Of a stretch of DNA of 64,000 nucleotides, positions 32,534 through 43,898 are shown in pieces. The translations under genes were made by a program, and so were the position numbers. Every line of letters starts with the position of its first letter. Positions within the stretch are counted from its first letter, which is position 1. The DNA comes from Ophiothrix spiculata. Its lineage: Eukaryota > Echinodermata > Ophiuroidea > Amphilepidida > Ophiotrichidae. The notes below the pieces were generated by a model. The model made no database searches. It saw nothing but the letters and a program-made list of their open reading frames with translations, and was not told the DNA's origin. The DNA lies in assembly GCA_000969725.1 (NCBI GenBank), contig JXSR01S002613.1. One strand, 5' to 3'.

Positions 32534-33201
32534 TTAAAAAAAATATCAAAAAAGCGCATATCATTTCTCTGGAACAGGGGGGCAGGAAGGTTCGTGAATT
32601 TACTGAATTTTAGAGATTTTCAAAATCCCTATTCACGTACAAATTCTATGGAGAAAGTCATCTTTAAAACTAGTCGATGCACCTATTTTTTTAAAAGGCG
32701 CAAAGAAAGAAAATGCAATTATAGGAGGAAAACCGAAAAAAAATTGAGGTGCATCGAGTAAATTTTGAAATAATTGACTTTGTTTTATGAATTTCGCGGG
32801 GTTTTGTACTGTTTCCGCTATTGCAAGATCATTTTTAAAATTCAACGGTTGCCCGTTTCTTCTACGTAACTCAAGACGACTTGACCTGCAATAGAAGCGC
32901 TGTAGCGATCTTTATCGATGTGTTACAGAGTTTGATAAACGCGTTTTTTTTCCGCACTTCCGGGTCTCGCATCATCGCCGGTAATCATGGTAATGATTTT
33001 GATTCGATTGTCCTAATACTATATCATGAGTAGCTCATTCAGGCCTATTTTTTTAAAATAACATTATATTTGTATAAATATAACGATATATATAATTGGC
33101 AGAATTTGATCCAGAATGTAATATTCCATTCACAAAGTTCTGCGTACTATTTCAATACGAATTGATTTGAGTGATATCAACCTAAAATGTTCCCCATATA
33201 G

Positions 33202-33285
33202 GCACGAGGACTCAGTGGCTTAATCGAACAAGGCGTCGTGCTATTGACCAGAAGGTACCGGATTCGAGGTCTGCGCACGGGCCAG
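33202..33285 (+). repeat. tRNA-derived SINE head
   Basis: The A-box-like TGGCTTAATCGAACAAGG (33216-33233) and B-box-like GGATTCGAGGTC (33260-33271) are followed closely by a T-rich run. It lies about 500 bp upstream of CHCHD4 exon 1. A functional tRNA is unlikely because the outer stems do not pair well. Confidence 0.5.
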
Positions 33286-33778
33286 TTTTTTTTTTCTTTC
33301 TTTTTTTTTCAATTAGATTTTATAATTTTCTTAAAAGATATCATTCTTTCAGACCAAATAACTTTCCCACTTCCTTTTCTCATTTTTATTTACAATTAAA
33401 GACAGAATTTGCCACTACGTACTTACAGTAGCAGCCGTGTTGCTGATTCATTTTTTCCGTTGCCATCGGGAGACCAGCCTTCCCCCCCCCCTGCTCTGGA
33501 AAAAAAAATCAGAAGATCGCCCTCATATGAAAAACATTTTTGTTGTTCCTGAAAATTATGATTTACACCAAGTGTCCGTCAAAATAAAGAGCTCCTATTT
33601 TTAAGCATTTGAATGTTTTCTAAGACCAGTGTCAGAGTCAGTGTTTAAGAAGAAACGATCGTTTTGGTTTCCACACGCATGGCCTGAATTTTGGCAGTAA
33701 ATATCAAGTCTATTTTTGCTGATCTAACTTGATATGGTTTATGCTTTAATGTTCTGATGCCTTTAAATTACTTTCATT

Positions 33779-36700
33779 ATGTCATATAGAAGGAAAGAAG
33801 GTGAGAAAATGTACTTACGGTGAATTACTAGTTAAGCTTACCATTGCATGGATAGGCACAACCACAAAAATTCACCTAAAGTTCATGTAATTAACTTTAT
33901 TGGAAAGAGGATATCATAACAAAGAAAATGACACCAAAATCAGCAAATTTCATCATTCCTAAGTCAAGTTATGGGCGATTTTGTGTCGCAAAAGTAGGGA
34001 AAATTTTCTGATAATCTGTCCCATAGCTAGTCTAGATAAGATTCCATGTAAACATTAATTAATCATGAGATTGTTGTGATCCTACTGTTAAAAAAATTTT
34101 TTTGCCAATTTGCAACAAATTTTTGAATTGGAATTGTCTATTAAACTTGTATTTACATTTCTTGATAGTTAAGATAAAAAATTAGACTCAATTTTTTGAA
34201 AAAAAGAATGTTTTAGGCAAATTTTTCATCAAAAATCTCAAATTTTGACCATTTTTGGCCATTTTTTACCAAAAATGCCCATTTTCGCAGCGCTCCGGCT
34301 AAAAAACAGCCACGCCAAAAAATTATTTAGATGTTTCATAAATTGTGAAAACACTTGGAAGTTTTTGTCATGCGATGCCAACCGTTGTCATCCAAAGATT
34401 TCTTGACCAAAAATGATTTTTTTCCCAAAAATGACCCTTTTTTGCACTATTTTTTGTGAAAAATTCCTTTTTTAATCAATTTTTTAATTGACATCTAAAA
34501 ACCTTCAAAAAGAACCATAACACGTTTTCTAATCATTAAAATCTTATCTTTTCACTACTTCAAACCAGAGTTTATAAAATTGTTTCCATTTAAAGATATG
34601 CATCATTTCCAAAAAAGTGTCAATTTATATGCAAAAAATCACCTCAAAAGATCACAGAATTACATAGGGGATAAATATCAAGTTTTTGGTGTGGTGCCTC
34701 ACTCAGATTTGGCTGTGCCTAGCATGGATAGCTAGGACTAGGTCCTAGGACTAGGTCTAGGTAAACAAAAAATTAAAAGTTTCTTTGATAATTATATTAT
34801 GAAATATATTTCATTTTAAAGAAGCCATAAATGAGCTCTTTGAGACTTGTGGTTACAGAGTTGTCAGAGATACATCAATTTTATTGCTAGAATTTTTGGG
34901 CCCTATAATTTAAGCCTTAGTTAAGGCCTATAACAATAATCACCTTGTTTAGGCTTTCGCCAAGGAAACCCATCTTGGTACTTGGTACCAAGTAAGCTAA
35001 AGGAAGCTTATCTTCAACAGGGCTCCAAGATGTTTTTTAAATTCAGTTTTAGAAAATAGAACCAACTGTGCATGAAGAGGGTGATTAAGTCAAATTTCAT
35101 GAAAAATAAGGCTTTCAATCAAAATCTAAATGGATCCAAGAAAATACTATAGATTTAGAAAATTAAAAATGATTTCTTTTTTAAGATTTAATGATATAGT
35201 TATAATTACGTATAAATGAGGGGGATATTTTGTTCAAATATGGGTCCGAAGTGCGCCACCATTGGTGATGTATTTAAGAGTAACTACCATGGATGGTTAC
35301 TGATGACAGTGATGTACCTGATGCCACGGGCTCCTTGGAAGACTGAAAGTCTTATATGCCCTCCTTTACTCGTCCTCACTTGAGACTGCAAAATCTTGAA
35401 AATTGCTCTGTAGCATTTCGTAAAACAAGTTAGTTGGTGAATAGCAGAGCAGAAGATAAAACAAACCGGATAGTCCAAATAGGTGTGTCTTTGGAAGACA
35501 AAGTCAAAATCGGAAGGACAAATTCGGTAGTGTCAAATTGGTAACTTAAGACTCAAAATTGGCGGACAAATTCGGTAGTGTCAAATTGGTAAGACTTAAA
35601 ATTGGCGGACAAATTTGGTAGTGTCAAATTGGTATATAATTAAGACTCAAAAATTGGCAAAGAATTTTTTTTTTGTCCAAACATGGTGCATCCAAATAGA
35701 GTGCATTAAGAAGAACATGTAAGTGTAATCTTCGTTGGCCAGTTACTCAAAGTTAAACTTTGTGCTGAAATGTGCATCTAGCGTTGTTTTGAAGCTATTT
35801 ACTGTTAGTGCGTTGACAACATTGTAGGTAAACTGTTCCAGGTATCTACTACTCTGTAAGTGAAGTTATGCTAATACGGCTGAGGACACGATTTACTTGA
35901 TTTAGGCTGAGGGATTTCTAAACGCAAACTTAGGGATGCATTTTACGTGTATCGTAATTGGCACAGCACAAGGAAAATATGTCTATGTAATTCAGTTTGT
36001 TTACAAATGGGCAAGGTTCCATTTATTATAATTAGCTCACTACACATGCGCAACTCCAATACACAGCTTATTAACATATCACCCATACACTGCATGTACG
36101 CGAGTACCGTGTATTAAATACAGGGAAAATGTTCCCGCTAGAAATTTGTAATGGCAAGGACTTTCGTGATAATATAATAATAATAGTTAGTAAGGCAGAT
36201 AATATTAGGTTAAAACAAGGCAGAATGCTTGTATTTTTATTCATGAATACTTCCACACTACTTCTTCATGCCGTAATAATGGATCGGTTGTTGAATCGGC
36301 AGAGTTCCCGCGATCTCACCATAATCGGCCAATTTTGGATCGGGCAGACTGAATCGGCCCATCACTAATATAAAGTCTATCTTCTAAATAAGCTCCCTGA
36401 AAATCGCATACAGAATATTCAAACAGTTGTGCTTCTACGCAGTCCCTGGTACGAGTAATTCAGAATTTAAATCACTTGACAAAGCTGACGCATGACGATT
36501 GTTATGACTGGTCAATTTTCCCCAGTGACAAGAACTTGGCATGACGATTGCGGGACAACCTAACACATCCAACTGCGTGAATTGCAGTGTGTCGCGTACG
36601 GCGCAGAGTACTACTTGACAACACCATACTTGCCAACTGTTCCTATTTAAGAGGAACGGTTCTGTTTTTGGCAAAAGAAAAAGGTAATTTTTACCAATTA

Positions 36701-39700
36701 TAATACCAATCCGTTCCTCTTTTTGTAAAACTCACCCTATAGTAAAGTATAGAAAAATAGGAAATGTTCCTCTTTTTGGACAAAAATGTGCCCATTTGTC
36801 CCTCCTTCCAGTTTTCAAATGTTGGCAAGTATGCAACACGCGTTAATGAGTAAAAACCCCACGAAACGGGGAGCTTATTTCTAAGATTAACTGTAATTCT
36901 GTTGGACGCACTGATCTCTCAGACTAGAATCCGGTCTTCTGATTGGTCTATTGAGGCTGTTCCATGTTACTCCCTGGTGTGAAACATTGAACTGGTGACT
37001 GGAGATGAATGACAGTCTACAAATTTTATCTTTTCAGCTAATAATTTACCCCTTTTCTTTGATATATTGTGCATAAATGTGTCTTTCTACTTTATTGTAA
37101 GAAAAAATAATGAATCGGAGCAGAAACATAAAATATTTTGGAATATTGCTTCACCTCATAGACAACCCACAGACAGTAATTTTCACTGCAGTAACAAGGA
37201 ATGAGACTATGAGTACGCCAAATTGATCAACTGCGTCCGACAGAATAGACTAACGTATGGAAAATGTTTTTGTTTACCACGTTGTAGAATATGATTAATA
37301 CTGCATTTGCAGTAAGTGATTTTTTGCATTTTTGGTTGATCTTTTTTAATGTACATGCAAGTACCTCATTCTTGCCAATGAGCATTTTCTCCACCCCATT
37401 TGATTATACTTACTAGTAAGCCGAATATGATTTCATGAATATTCGACTTACGGGGCTTCGTAGGCCCATGCTGAAGAAGCTTATCATCATCATCATCATC
37501 CAATATAGTGCCAACTTCAACAAGAAGATTCATGCACTGGTTGGTTGCTGTGTGAAGACTAGTCAAGAAGAGGTGCTACAGCCTCTTTGAATTTGGTGGT
37601 TGAGTTGCAATTTACAGTACATTGGGGCAAAGTGTTCCAATCGCGCACAGTCCGGGGGAAAAGAATTGACATATGATATAACTTTGATGAGTGAGGGATG
37701 TTGTAGGCACAGTTGTTTTCTATGTGTGTAGGATGCTGAAGGTTCTTGGAGGTGAGGTATTTGGTTTGATCAATGGTGACAAGATTATTATGGATTTTGT
37801 AGAACATGGACAGTCTTGCAAGTGTTCGTCTGGTAGATAGAGGTTGCCAATCAAGTTCACCAAGCATTTCAGTGACTTATATCCCCTTCTTCAAATATGT
37901 CATCACATATGAGCTCAAACGAGCCTTTTTATCGTTGTTGAATGATCTTACCTTAGTCATGAAGAATTACTTAATGTTTTTCCGCACCAGCAAGGACAGC
38001 AAAGGTCTCGGCTGTCAGTTACGGAGTCATGATGTGGAATGATCATGATTTCAGCTGTTTGACCTTTTGTTGACCCGGATATTACGTCATTATCTAATTA
38101 TCATAAATCCAACAGGCTGAAAATAAACCACAAAATGACGTCACCTCAGCGTGATACCATTCTTGAACTTGGCAAAAAGGGGAGTAAAAGTTATTATTAA
38201 TAATTATAACAGTGTCTGGCATTACAATTTCACTTTATGCATTAATTCGTATGAATACTACATGACAGCAACCTTTAAACGAAATAATATTTCATTTTTA
38301 ATGACGTCATATCATCTATAGATATTCATTTATGAAAAACAAACCAGGTGCTCTGTCTCAACGCATCACATTGTTGTATCAACAAAAAACGTGGCGGAGC
38401 ACATTATAATGGCATTTTCCTTAAAAATCTTGCCTGAGTGAGCTAGCCTGGAGGAGCCAGGAGCAAAAAAAGTCGGCTATCACCTGAAAAGTATGGCACC
38501 TCCAACTCACTGAGACAAACATACATATTGCACAGTAAACATGGTAAGGATATAAAAATCATTCTCATAATAAAAAGTGGGGGAAAGATATAAAATTTAG
38601 GAGTCCAGCTCCAGCTCTTCAAAAGATATTAAAAGTTGGCATTTTAGAATGTACAATAAAACAGTCTGTCACAGACTCTGGGAGCTGTGCCCACATATGA
38701 GGGAGGTTGGCGGCCAGCGTATATTTGTAGCTGTCAGTTTTGGGAGTGATGTGGTCATTGAAAGCAATTCATTTTGATGACAACTGTTGACGGACCGATT
38801 TGTAAAATTCAAAGGATTTGAATTAAGGAGACAGCTAGAAGCAAAACAAATAGATAAATATTTACGCCTGTTCGCTAAATTCATGAGATTAAGTACTTTG
38901 ATGCGCCCGGCGTATGACTGATCCCCACTTCTCCGACCTAAAATAAAACGGGAAGCCCTTCTTTGAATGAGCTTAAATTATTTATGTGATTTTGATTTTT
39001 ACAATCAACAAACACTTAATAGGATACTCATTAATATAATTTTACAATAATATATGAGTGATCTAACAAAAAAGGGATGGCAAATAGCAAAAAAGTCACC
39101 TGCTAATTTTAGCAGGTGAGAATGCATGCGTTGTATTTGAAGAACTGTCAAACCGTAATGGTTGCCGATTTGGTCTAATGTTTTATAATATTAATGAGCA
39201 TCCAGAAAAGAAAGTGTGTTGATTTAAAAAAATCAAAATGTTAGTTTTGATCATGCATTTATAAAATTTTAGTGTTTGTTTACATAAAAATGATCATTAA
39301 TTTTCATAACTTTTTGTTAGGCATACTCCTTGACTACCATTGACCATCATGGCGAAATAGCAATTACTTAAGGTGTGCAAGAGCACATTTTTCACGATGT
39401 GAGTTGTTCAAAATGAGACTTCAAAAATTGGCAAAATTAACCATTGAGTCAATGGAGCCCAGTCAGTCCATATTCATGTAAATCCTATGGACTGACAAGT
39501 CAGTCTAACATGACTTGTCTTGACTGAACAAATTTTCAAAAAATTGATATGGGTTAACACTTAAAAGTGCATTTAAGGGGGGGTGGGGATTCATATAGAC
39601 CCTGGATTTTGTTTTTCGTGTGAAGCACAAAAACGCAACATTTGAGCAGGTTCTTATGATCAAGGTATAATGAGTTCTTATGATTGAGTTCAGAAGGTAT

Positions 39701-42030
39701 TTAAAACGAGTCTCATAGTATAACATAGAGTGTCTGACTCTAAAGTGAACTTAGAAGTTGATTTTTTGATAAATGGTAAAATGTATACTTTAGGTCCCAT
39801 CAATTACTTGACCCATGACCCGACCCTACCTCACTAACCGGAACTCGACCCTAACTCACTAACCCTGACCCTAAACATGCCCTAACCCTACCCAAACCCT
39901 AATCCTAAAATTTTGTTCCCAAAAATGTATCAAATTCATTAGTTGTTTTAACAAAGTTTGAGTTAAGGAGATGAAGACATAAAGATAATGCATTGATTTT
40001 CCCACTTTAATTTGTTATCACATCTTATCTGTAATTTTATTATTCTTTTCATTTGTCATACAGGGAAGGACGAGGTTATCTTTGTTACAAAAGAAGACCA
40101 TGAGGCAGCTATTATTGACGAGGACTATGAAGATGAACAAGAGGGTATGTAAGGTGGAACTCATTTGAAACTACACATGGTTTGAGATTTACTCTGAATT
40201 TTATTTGGTAACACACTGATTTCATTTGCACCTATGTGGGCAGTATAAACACAGTGTTCAGCTCACAACCAAAATGTTAGCCAAATTAGCATTTCTACAA
40301 AAAGAAGAACAAGCTCTCACGGACATTGAGTCCAAATTGAGTGAACAGTTGACAAGACTGCAACAAGAAGAACTGCATCTTAGAAGTCTCCTGAGAGAGT
40401 CCGAAGATGGGCAGCCATCGGCGCCTTTGAAGGGAAGAGTATTCCCTGCCACACAATCTCAACAAGTTATTAACATAACACTACCCCCTAATTTTGTACC
40501 TTCAAGTATTGAACTGCAACCCGACGGTGCTGTCACGTCCGCAGCACCAAGTGTAGAGACAATGTCGGTATCACAAGCTGCAATTAACGTCACCCCACTG
40601 GAGGATCTGAATCTCCATCCATATGATCCTAGTGCTTTGTCCATCATGGGAACTTCGGAACAGGTGGAGGTGGAAGAAGAAGAAGAGGAGGAGGAGGAGG
40701 ATGCGGAGGAAACTACGCAGGAGACAATGACGGGAAAGAGACAATGTGACAATATGGGGTATAATGCCGATTTATTGGCACTTATGCAGCAGATTCAAGG
40801 AGGGTCCAATTCGGAAGGTTCACAGAATAGTGGGGATGGAGATGAATCATGATATTGTTGAATTAGTGCATGATGTTTATCTTAATTTAGACTGATGTTA
40901 GATAAACGCCTAATTCTTTGGATTGTGGTATGCCGTTTTCAGGACCAAAGCCAAAAATCAATCAATCAATCAATGATACTAGTACTTGCATAACATGTAT
41001 ACCCCATGAAGGAGTCTATTCGTACAGGGGACCCATGGCTTTACGTGACTGTCTGACCACGGAGCAAGTAGAGTTTTAAAGTTTCTTGCCCAAGGAAACA
41101 AGGAGTGAAAGAATATTTCTTGTTTTTCATTTAAACCACTACTGTAGACATAAGACTGGTTACCAATTTGTTTCTTTCACATTGTACCACTGAAGGACAT
41201 GCATGTAATTCAATTTTGCCCCCAAATATTTTTTCTGCATTTATTCGCTGACAAAGTGTGACATCAAAATCAATAGTTGCCAAGTGACTGGTTCACGCTT
41301 ATTGCATATTTGAATCACGATCAAAATGATCATAACACATACTCAATGGGTAGCCAACTGAGCGTGAACCAGTAACCAGGATATGACGTTTTAACTTTGT
41401 CAGCGAATACAGGGTCAGAAATTCAACAGATTTTCCTAATGAAAGTTAACAAAAATCAATGTTGATTCATTCTCCTTTTCCAATTTATATGTGATATCAA
41501 AAAAAAGAGAATATGGATGGATTTTTTAGAACTCTTCCTGAACTTCTGACTCTGTTCACACAATTCAAAAGAGTGTTATCATATGCACATTGTAGTTCCA
41601 TGTAAATTGTAGTTTAATTATATATATCACCGTATCATCAGCATGACTCTATGCCAGTTCTATGGTTCTTGTTTCTTCACCAGGACTCATCAACGAAGAT
41701 GGCACCATCAATTGGAATTGCCCTTGCCTAGGCGGAATGGCCAGCGGACCGTGCGGAGTCGAATTCAGAGAGTCGTTCACGTGTTTTCATTACAGCACAG
41801 AAGAACCAAAAGGTGCGGACTGTATGGACTCATTTAGGACTTTGAACGATTGCATGATGAAATATCCAGATTATTACGGCAAAAAATCCAGAAGTGGATC
41901 GTCTTCTGTTAATGAGGAACGAGGTGCGGAAGACGATGCTGGTGAGGGTGCAAGAAATGAGCATAGAGACGATGCTGATGATAAGACTCAACAGGGTGAT
42001 AGTGGTGAAGTGAAAGATGGAAAATCATAA
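33779..42030 (+). CDS. CHCHD4: CHCHD4 / MIA40 oxidoreductase
   Basis: This is the central oxidoreductase of the mitochondrial intermembrane space, which imports and oxidises twin-CX9C and CX3C substrates together with ALR. Exons are 33779-33800, 40064-40144 and 41684-42030. All junctions are phase 1 with GT-AG borders, giving 149 aa. The start reads [20 protein letters not shown] against human [20 protein letters not shown], and the 22-nt coding exon 1 has the same phase as in vertebrates. The redox motif C47-P48-C49 ([16 protein letters not shown]) is present, as are the two CX9C pairs C58/C68 and C81/C91 and the FHYSTEE hydrophobic cleft region. The C-terminal 50 residues are acidic and low complexity, as in the family. 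Intron 1 (6.3 kb) holds LINE tails and a MITE. Intron 2 (1.5 kb) holds a SNAPC5-like gene. Confidence 0.95.
35515..35663 (+). repeat. Short tandem repeat, about 45 bp x 3
   Basis: The phrase AATTCGGTAGTGTCAAATTG, followed by GGTA and AAGACT(C/T)AAAATTGGC, is repeated three times, starting at about 35521, 35569 and 35612. Units are 48 and 43 bp and slightly diverged. It lies in CHCHD4 intron 1. Confidence 0.75.
35740..35960 (-). mobile_element. LINE reverse transcriptase tail fragment
   Basis: On the minus strand the frame reads [15 protein letters not shown] and continues, after a frame change, as [19 protein letters not shown]. This is the usual C-terminus of CR1/Jockey-type reverse transcriptases. 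It is truncated and frameshifted. It lies in CHCHD4 intron 1. Confidence 0.65.
36624..36833. mobile_element. MITE with CATACTTGCCAAC ends
   Basis: The left end CATACTTGCCAAC and the exact complement GTTGGCAAGTATG bound 210 bp. The interior repeats a GTTCCTCTTTTTG phrase. It has no coding capacity and lies in CHCHD4 intron 1. Confidence 0.7.
37484..37890 (-). mobile_element. LINE ORF2 C-terminal fragment with 3' tail
   Basis: The minus-strand frame down to 37559 reads [20 protein letters not shown], then [10 protein letters not shown], a YL(T/S)-type segment, and [14 protein letters not shown]. This is the conserved C-terminal region after the reverse transcriptase domain of CR1/L2-like LINEs. 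About 60 bp past its stop is a GAT-repeat tract (37484-37500), a typical short-repeat LINE tail. The copy is 5'-truncated, and its 102 uninterrupted codons suggest a young insertion. Confidence 0.8.
38640..38960 (-). mobile_element. LINE ORF2 C-terminal fragment
   Basis: The minus-strand frame contains a [20 protein letters not shown] segment followed by [11 protein letters not shown]. This corresponds to the R-L-x-x-L-x-L-x-x-L-x-x-R-R-x-Y motif downstream of CR1-like reverse transcriptase domains. It is 5'-truncated with at least one stop upstream, and lies in CHCHD4 intron 1. Confidence 0.6.
39795..39910. repeat. Degenerate CCCTAA-like tract
   Basis: About 110 bp are rich in imperfect CCCTAA, CCCTGA and ACTCACTAACC words. 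The unit resembles the animal telomere repeat but no two perfect copies adjoin, so it may be an eroded interstitial telomeric tract or a simple repeat. Confidence 0.5.
40274..40852 (+). CDS. SNAPC5: SNAPC5-like gene nested in CHCHD4 intron 2
   Basis: SNAPC5 (SNAP19) is the smallest subunit of the SNAPc complex that recruits RNA polymerases II and III to snRNA promoters. This 192-codon frame has no intron. Residues 1-44 ([20 protein letters not shown], then [20 protein letters not shown]) form a coiled coil that aligns with human MLSRLQELRKEEETLLRLKA. An INVTPLE segment (104-110) and an acidic run (132-146) also match the human tail order. Human SNAPC5 is 98 aa, so the middle (about 50-100) and a Ser/Gly-rich C-terminus are expansions. 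The ATG at 40274 is chosen because homology starts there; upstream codons are open but unconserved. It is on the same strand as its host gene, 130 bp past CHCHD4 exon 2. Lack of introns could mean intron loss or a retrocopy. Identification rests on a short coiled coil plus tail order, so it is likely, not certain. Confidence 0.75.
   Translation: MLAKLAFLQKEEQALTDIESKLSEQLTRLQQEELHLRSLLRESEDGQPSAPLKGRVFPATQSQQVINITLPPNFVPSSIELQPDGAVTSAAPSVETMSVSQAAINVTPLEDLNLHPYDPSALSIMGTSEQVEVEEEEEEEEEDAEETTQETMTGKRQCDNMGYNADLLALMQQIQGGSNSEGSQNSGDGDES
41238..41411. mobile_element. Palindromic MITE in CHCHD4 intron 2
   Basis: The arms TATTCGCTGACAAAG and CTTTGTCAGCGAATA match exactly. Subterminal ACTGGTTCACGCTTA is also mirrored. 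It lies between the SNAPC5-like gene and CHCHD4 exon 3. Confidence 0.7.
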
Positions 42031-42054
42031 CGAATGCAAGGTTGATTGAGAAAG

Positions 42055-42215
42055 CCATAAGTTATTTTATGCTCAATGCAAATGCCATGACACAAATTTA
42101 TACTCGATGCAAATGCCATGACACAAATGTACAGAGCATGTACACTTGAGTTTTTGAGGTCAAGATGCAATGTACACATGCTCTGTGTATTTTCCTTGTG
42201 TATTTGCAATGAGTA
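42055..42215. repeat. Direct and inverted repeats after CHCHD4 stop
   Basis: TGCAAATGCCATGACACAAAT occurs twice in tandem-like order about 35 bp apart (near 42077 and 42109). An inverted pair around TGTACA / ACAGAGCATGTACA lies just beyond. It begins about 25 bp after the CHCHD4 stop and so probably lies in its 3' UTR. Confidence 0.55.
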
Positions 42216-42385
42216 TAAATTCAGCACAAAAACAATAATTAAACAACACCACCGTCAGGGTGGTCAATCCTGGTGGTCATGTGACAGGCTCAGCAGAACA
42301 TCATAGATGGCAGGCAGGTTGCAGCCAGTGTCTCTAGATCTGTTGAGATTTGGTTGTTTTGTGCTTATTTGCATGGCCTCCTTAA

Positions 42386-42890
42386 AGCAATACTAGGGCC
42401 TATAAGATTTTGATCAAAAATGGTTTATAGTAAGAATAGCATAAAATGAAGGAAAGTGACTGTCTTTCCTATACCGGTACTATACTTTGATCAACACTAA
42501 ATAGGCGGGAATTAGGAGGCTTTTCGTCATCGGCAAGTAAACATAATCCCAGTTACACACACGCCGTAGATAATAATGCGCGAGTCCCATGTGCAACGCA
42601 CGCTGCGTTTCCTGCAGTTGTGCTGTGTCCATCTACGCAAGCGCTTATCTGTATCAATTCACGATATGAAGAAGCCCGCCTATTTAGTGTTGATCAAAGT
42701 ATTTAAGGGGAATTAAATTCGGGATCCTGAATTTAATTTCACAAATGACCATAACAGAAAAAGTAAGCATATTTAAGCCAAATCATTAGGAGGGTATTAT
42801 TATCTACCCAAAACAAACCCAATAAGCTAAAAAAAAATCAAGTCATGGGTGACAGGTGGCACTTTATTTTTAACACTTTATAGTATTGCT
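42386..42890. mobile_element. TTAA-flanked element T3 with inner palindrome
   Basis: The termini AGCAATACTA and TAGTATTGC are flanked by TTAA (42382-42385 and 42891-42894). Inside lies a second, stronger palindrome at 42483-42701 with ends TACTTTGATCAACACTAAAT and complement. It could be a separate MITE inserted into the first. Confidence 0.6.
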
Positions 42891-43006
42891 TAAATCTTCC
42901 ATTAATCCTTGTCTCATCATCCATGATTGGTTGGTGGGTGGTTATGTGACTAGGAATGAAGATATTCAGAAGACCTTACTAGCTCCATTGTTGTGATCGT
43001 CTAGGC

Positions 43007-43198
43007 CAGTGCTTCTCAACTAGTGACAAACACACCAAATTTGGTGCTTCGACACCCCCCCCCCAAAAAAACCCCAATAAAACAAAGTTTTTTTATACAT
43101 TGGAAATACTCTGAGAAAAGGGCACATTTGGTGCTTTTACTCTGTACTTTACTCAATTATGTGGTGCATAAGATCAGAGAACTAGTTGAGAACCCCTG
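43007..43198. mobile_element. hAT-like MITE with CAGTGCTTCTCAACTA ends
   Basis: CAGTGCTTCTCAACTAGT on the left and CTAGTTGAGAACCCCTG on the right are imperfect inverted ends of the widespread hAT type. A second copy is at 48454-48782. Confidence 0.6.
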
Positions 43199-43898
43199 AT
43201 TTAACTTGTGGTATCAATTTAAAATTAACCCTTGTTATAATGGACACATTGGACAGTCATATGTGAGTGATGATTGCTAATGCCTGTCATGATCAAAATA
43301 GTTTATGCCCTTGGATATGGACTTTGGAAACTGAGCTATACCACTGTCTCATTGATCACTTCTGACACAAGCACTGTGTGGTGTTTTCAATCCAGTTCAA
43401 TAAGATTTTCCAGAGATTGTTTCTCCCAAGTCAGTGTAGAATGATTGAAATTTGCATTTTATCAATAAATACACTCTTTACTAACAATGCATGATGGTAT
43501 AGTTTAGACATATACTGGCTTGTTCAAGGATTTGTGGTTAAAACTTTAGAGTCTACAAATTGTAAAGTGATTAAATTTGATATTGAGTGGTGCAGCAAGA
43601 CCAAAGTTTTAACCCAGAGATTCACAACAGTTGGTATGTTTATATTTTATACTGCAAATATTCAATTTTATGAAAATGGGAATTAACTTTTCCATTTTAA
43701 AGTGTTGTTAATGTTCAAAATCTGGAAACACATCAGCTAGTATTTAAGAAATATGTCTATTTTGATGATGTTGACCTAAATAGTACTTTGTAAAATACTG
43801 AAAAATTTCCAGAACTGTACATGATCACCGTGTCACCAAATGTCAATGGAAACCATTGAAAGAACAAATACATCTTTTTTTAAAAATGAATAATTTTC

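Noticed and set aside
33831-34745. 900-bp element with inverted ends
   Set aside because: Similarity between the GGATAGGCACAACC and GGCTGTGCCTAGC regions is too weak to define ends.
38521-38560. ATG followed by a GTAAGG donor as CHCHD4 exon 1
   Set aside because: The splice phase is wrong for exon 2, and 33779-33800 gives the conserved MSYRRKEG start in the right phase.
39795-39910. True telomere sequence
   Set aside because: CCCTAA words are imperfect and short, and unique gene sequence continues on both sides.
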